NCBI GenBank assembly: GCA_902495305.1 | Contig: CABUWG010000026.1 | Span: forward strand, 1 to 24,396 | Source of the DNA: an uncultured Pseudomonadota bacterium | GTDB taxonomy: Bacteria > Pseudomonadota > Alphaproteobacteria > RF32 > CAG-239 | DNA length: 24,396 bases | Reading direction: 5' to 3' | Shown: piece after piece, positions 23,347 to 24,396 of the stretch | How the letters are laid out: the number at the start of each line of letters is the position of its first letter | Numbering within the stretch: the first letter of the stretch is position 1 | The notes under the pieces: generated by a model | The model's input: the letters and a program-made list of their open reading frames with translations, nothing else | The model's database searches: none | What the model was told of the DNA's origin: nothing | Program-made: the position numbers and the translations under genes

Positions 23347-23448
23347 ATTCTTCTTCTCCCCAAAAAACATTATATTCAACACAAAAATAAATCCAAAAGA
23401 TTAATATTTGCTTACTCTTATATTGTGCGGGAAGAATAGAAATTCAAC

Positions 23449-23477
23449 TTGCAAAAAAGAAAGATTCGTTTAATATA
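23449..23477 (+). promoter_or_regulatory. Sigma70-type promoter of the structured RNA
   Basis: -35 TTGCAA (23449-23454) and -10 TAATAT (23472-23477) are exactly 17 nt apart. Transcription would begin near 23484, just before the first hairpin of the RNA. Confidence 0.65.
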
Positions 23478-23483
23478 ACTCCT

Positions 23484-23643
23484 GCAGTCCGGAGGCGGGC
23501 TGTGGTGTCCGAAAACATCTTGTAAACTGTTCCACTTCGGGTGGAGTACACGAAATAAGCCGCTTTGCGGGCGAATAAGTGTGACTGCGTTTACACAGTT
23601 TTTCGGCTCCATCCGCCTATTTTTATAGGCGGATTTTGTTTTA
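23484..23643 (+). ncRNA. Candidate structured RNA with terminator (about 160 nt)
   Basis: A GC-rich stretch between a good promoter and a rho-independent terminator, with extensive complementarity. H0: CAGTCC/GGGCTG (23486-23491 with 23498-23503), loop GGAGGC. H1: CCGAAAA/TTTTCGG (23510-23516 with 23601-23607) and, inside, TGTAAAC/GTTTACA (23522-23528 with 23590-23596). This closes a three-way junction holding H2 TCCAC/GTGGA with loop TTCGG (23532-23546) and H3 ACAC/GTGT (23549-23552 with 23580-23583) capped by CCGC-TTT-GCGG. The terminator is ATCCGCCTAT/ATAGGCGGAT (23612-23635). AGGCGG in H0 (23494-23499) can also pair with CCGCCT of the terminator. It may be a free sRNA or a switching leader of the next gene. 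It does not match 6S, SRP, RNase P or tmRNA. Confidence 0.6.
23612..23643 (+). terminator. Terminator of the structured RNA / possible attenuator
   Basis: A perfect 10-bp stem ATCCGCCTAT/ATAGGCGGAT with a TTTT loop, followed by T-rich sequence. It ends 21 nt before the ATG of the HTH-like gene. Full termination would leave that gene without an obvious promoter, so partial or regulated read-through is likely. Confidence 0.9.
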
Positions 23644-23664
23644 ACAAAATCAAGGAGCTAAAAA

Positions 23665-23925
23665 ATGTTATCAAGAGAATATAGAAAAAAATGGTATAAG
23701 AACTTCCGTGCTTATTGCAATCAGGAATTAGACCGGATAATGACGGAGCGGGGTTTGACAAGCGCCGAACTTTCTAATCATATAGATTTTCTGGAAGGAA
23801 AAATAGAAAGATTAAGGAAAAATAAGGGTAACCTGCGTATGGATGAATATGTTTACTTGTTTTCATTCTTCGATAAGGTGTTTGAGCTTAAAGTGTCCGA
23901 CGCCCGAACTTCTCCATGGCAATAA
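23665..23925 (+). CDS. Small HTH-like protein, 86 aa
   Basis: An 86-aa basic protein. Residues about 18-75 fit the spacing of a Cro/C1-type (XRE) helix-turn-helix: ELDRIMTERGLTSAELSNHI (helices 1-2), then EGKIERLRKNKG (recognition helix and turn) and LRMDEYVYLFSFFDKVFEL (helices 4-5). The match is by pattern only; the usual Gly of the turn is missing. The N terminus MLSREYRKKWYKNFRAY is basic and aromatic. The SD AAGGAGC is strong. It follows the structured RNA by 21 nt, so it may be controlled by it. After its stop no gene is seen up to the window end. Confidence 0.65.
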   Translation: MLSREYRKKWYKNFRAYCNQELDRIMTERGLTSAELSNHIDFLEGKIERLRKNKGNLRMDEYVYLFSFFDKVFELKVSDARTSPWQ

Positions 23926-23970
23926 CCCGCCGCGCGCTTGCCGTGCAGGTCATCTTGAGCCTCTTTCTTC

Positions 23971-24052
23971 GTCATCCTGAGCGGAGCGAAGGATCCAGTC
24001 AAATAAATTAGCTATATTATTAAACTGGATTCTTCGTTACACTCAGAATGAC
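23971..24052. repeat. Long palindromic element, GTCATCCTGAG type
   Basis: Arms of 29 nt, 23971-23999 and 24024-24052, are inverted copies matching at 24 of 29 positions, with a 24-nt AT-rich loop. The arm begins GTCATCCTGAGCGGAGCGAA. Close forms of this palindrome are scattered in many bacterial genomes as intergenic repeats. A partial extra copy, GTCATCTTGAGC, lies at 23949-23960. Confidence 0.75.
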
Positions 24053-24150
24053 AGTGTTTTTTCTTCAAAGCACATCCTCCCGTTCGGCACGATTGGATGC
24101 CCTTTGCGAATGGCTTAGGTTTTTAGAGCAAAACCCGAAAGTGCCACATA

Positions 24151-24181
24151 TTTCTCCCTCTCTTGAAAGAGAGGGATGGGG
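24151..24181. repeat. Short palindrome TCCCTCTCTT-GAA-AGAGAGGGA
   Basis: A near-perfect hairpin with a short loop, followed by TGGGGAGAG. Similar CCCTCTCTT/AGAGAGGG palindromes are common intergenic repeats in bacteria. No gene overlaps it. Confidence 0.55.
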
Positions 24182-24212
24182 AGAGTTGACCGTCCGTTAA
24201 CGAGTACTTCTT

Positions 24213-24305
24213 AGTCTTTGTGAAAAAGAGGGAATTAAAGGCACATAGTGTTTTCTTGCCGTCTTAGCCTTGCGCTTAGACGGCCTGAACTTTTTCATGA
24301 AGACT
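24213..24305. repeat. Nested inverted-repeat element
   Basis: Outer arms AGTCTTTGTGAAAAAG (24213-24228) and CTTTTTCATGAAGACT (24290-24305) pair at 14 of 16 positions. Inside, CCGTCTTAGC and GCTTAGACGG (about 24259-24283) form a 10-bp hairpin with one mismatch and a CTTGC loop. The element covers 93 nt, has no ORF and could be a non-autonomous mobile repeat. Confidence 0.55.
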
Positions 24306-24342
24306 TAGAAAACGAGTTTAGGGCTAGTATTTTTGCTTTTGT

Positions 24343-24389
24343 GGCTGCCGGCCTCCCGGCCTTTTGTTACATGACAAAAGTAACAATTA
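24343..24389. repeat. Third GGCTG-CCGG-CCTCCCGGCC copy with a TTGTTAC palindrome
   Basis: GGCTGCCGGCCTCCCGGCC (24343-24361) differs at two positions from the copy at 4366-4384. Directly after it TTGTTAC and GTAACAA form an inverted repeat with an ATGACAAAA loop. It lies at the edge of the window, so its full extent is unknown. Confidence 0.5.
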
Positions 24390-24396
24390 AAAATAA

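Noticed and set aside
23418..23612. 64-aa minus-strand ORF over the structured RNA
   Set aside because: It is antisense to the promoter and paired segments of the RNA and has no visible SD or domain.
23484..23643. Retron, 6S, SRP or tmRNA identity for the structured RNA
   Set aside because: There is no reverse transcriptase gene nearby. The fold lacks the central bubble of 6S, the GGAA tetraloop domain of SRP and the tRNA-like ends of tmRNA.

Overview
The window is most likely from an alphaproteobacterium of moderate GC. The main evidence is the run 6321-10574: a bamE-type lipoprotein gene divergent from yceD(DUF177)-rpmF-plsX-fabH-ihfA-merR, a gene order typical of Alphaproteobacteria. Two beta-barrel porins with signal peptides confirm a Gram-negative envelope. 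The exact genus, and any host association, cannot be read from the sequence alone.

Layout. 1-2750: tRNA-Gln(TTG) and a HAD phosphatase on the minus strand, then a single-chain (alpha2-type) glycyl-tRNA synthetase on the plus strand. 2957-4240: an AT-rich island with one APH(2'')-like aminoglycoside phosphotransferase gene, which has its own promoter and terminator and is flanked by two similar G-rich motifs. 4399-6318: an OprB-like porin divergent from a small unknown gene, with overlapping -35 boxes. 6321-10574: the core envelope, fatty-acid and nucleoid block. 10614-14492: a family-6-like uracil/hypoxanthine DNA glycosylase, an unknown membrane protein, and a second porin co-directional with a two-domain GNAT protein. 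14609-15172: an unknown protein ending in an SSB-like tip (DDLPF). 15173-16026: a mosaic intergenic region around tRNA-Pro(GGG), with a 111/112-nt direct repeat and two displaced tRNA-Pro fragments. 16027-20689: a histidine phosphatase, an unknown basic protein, a ribbon-helix-helix protein, an Hsp20 and DUF3175 pair, a repeat protein with alternating Cys and Phe, and an unknown helical protein. 20741-23346: a minus-strand run of periplasmic EF-hand protein, MTA/SAH deaminase and EamA transporter. 23449-23925: a promoter, a strongly structured RNA ending in a terminator, then a small HTH-like protein. 23926-24396: a cluster of palindromic repeats.

Genes are mostly short transcription units bounded by clear, often bidirectional, rho-independent terminators. 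Four items deserve most attention: the structured RNA at 23484-23643, the repeat protein at 19036-20085, the tRNA-Pro repeat region, and the transferred phosphotransferase.
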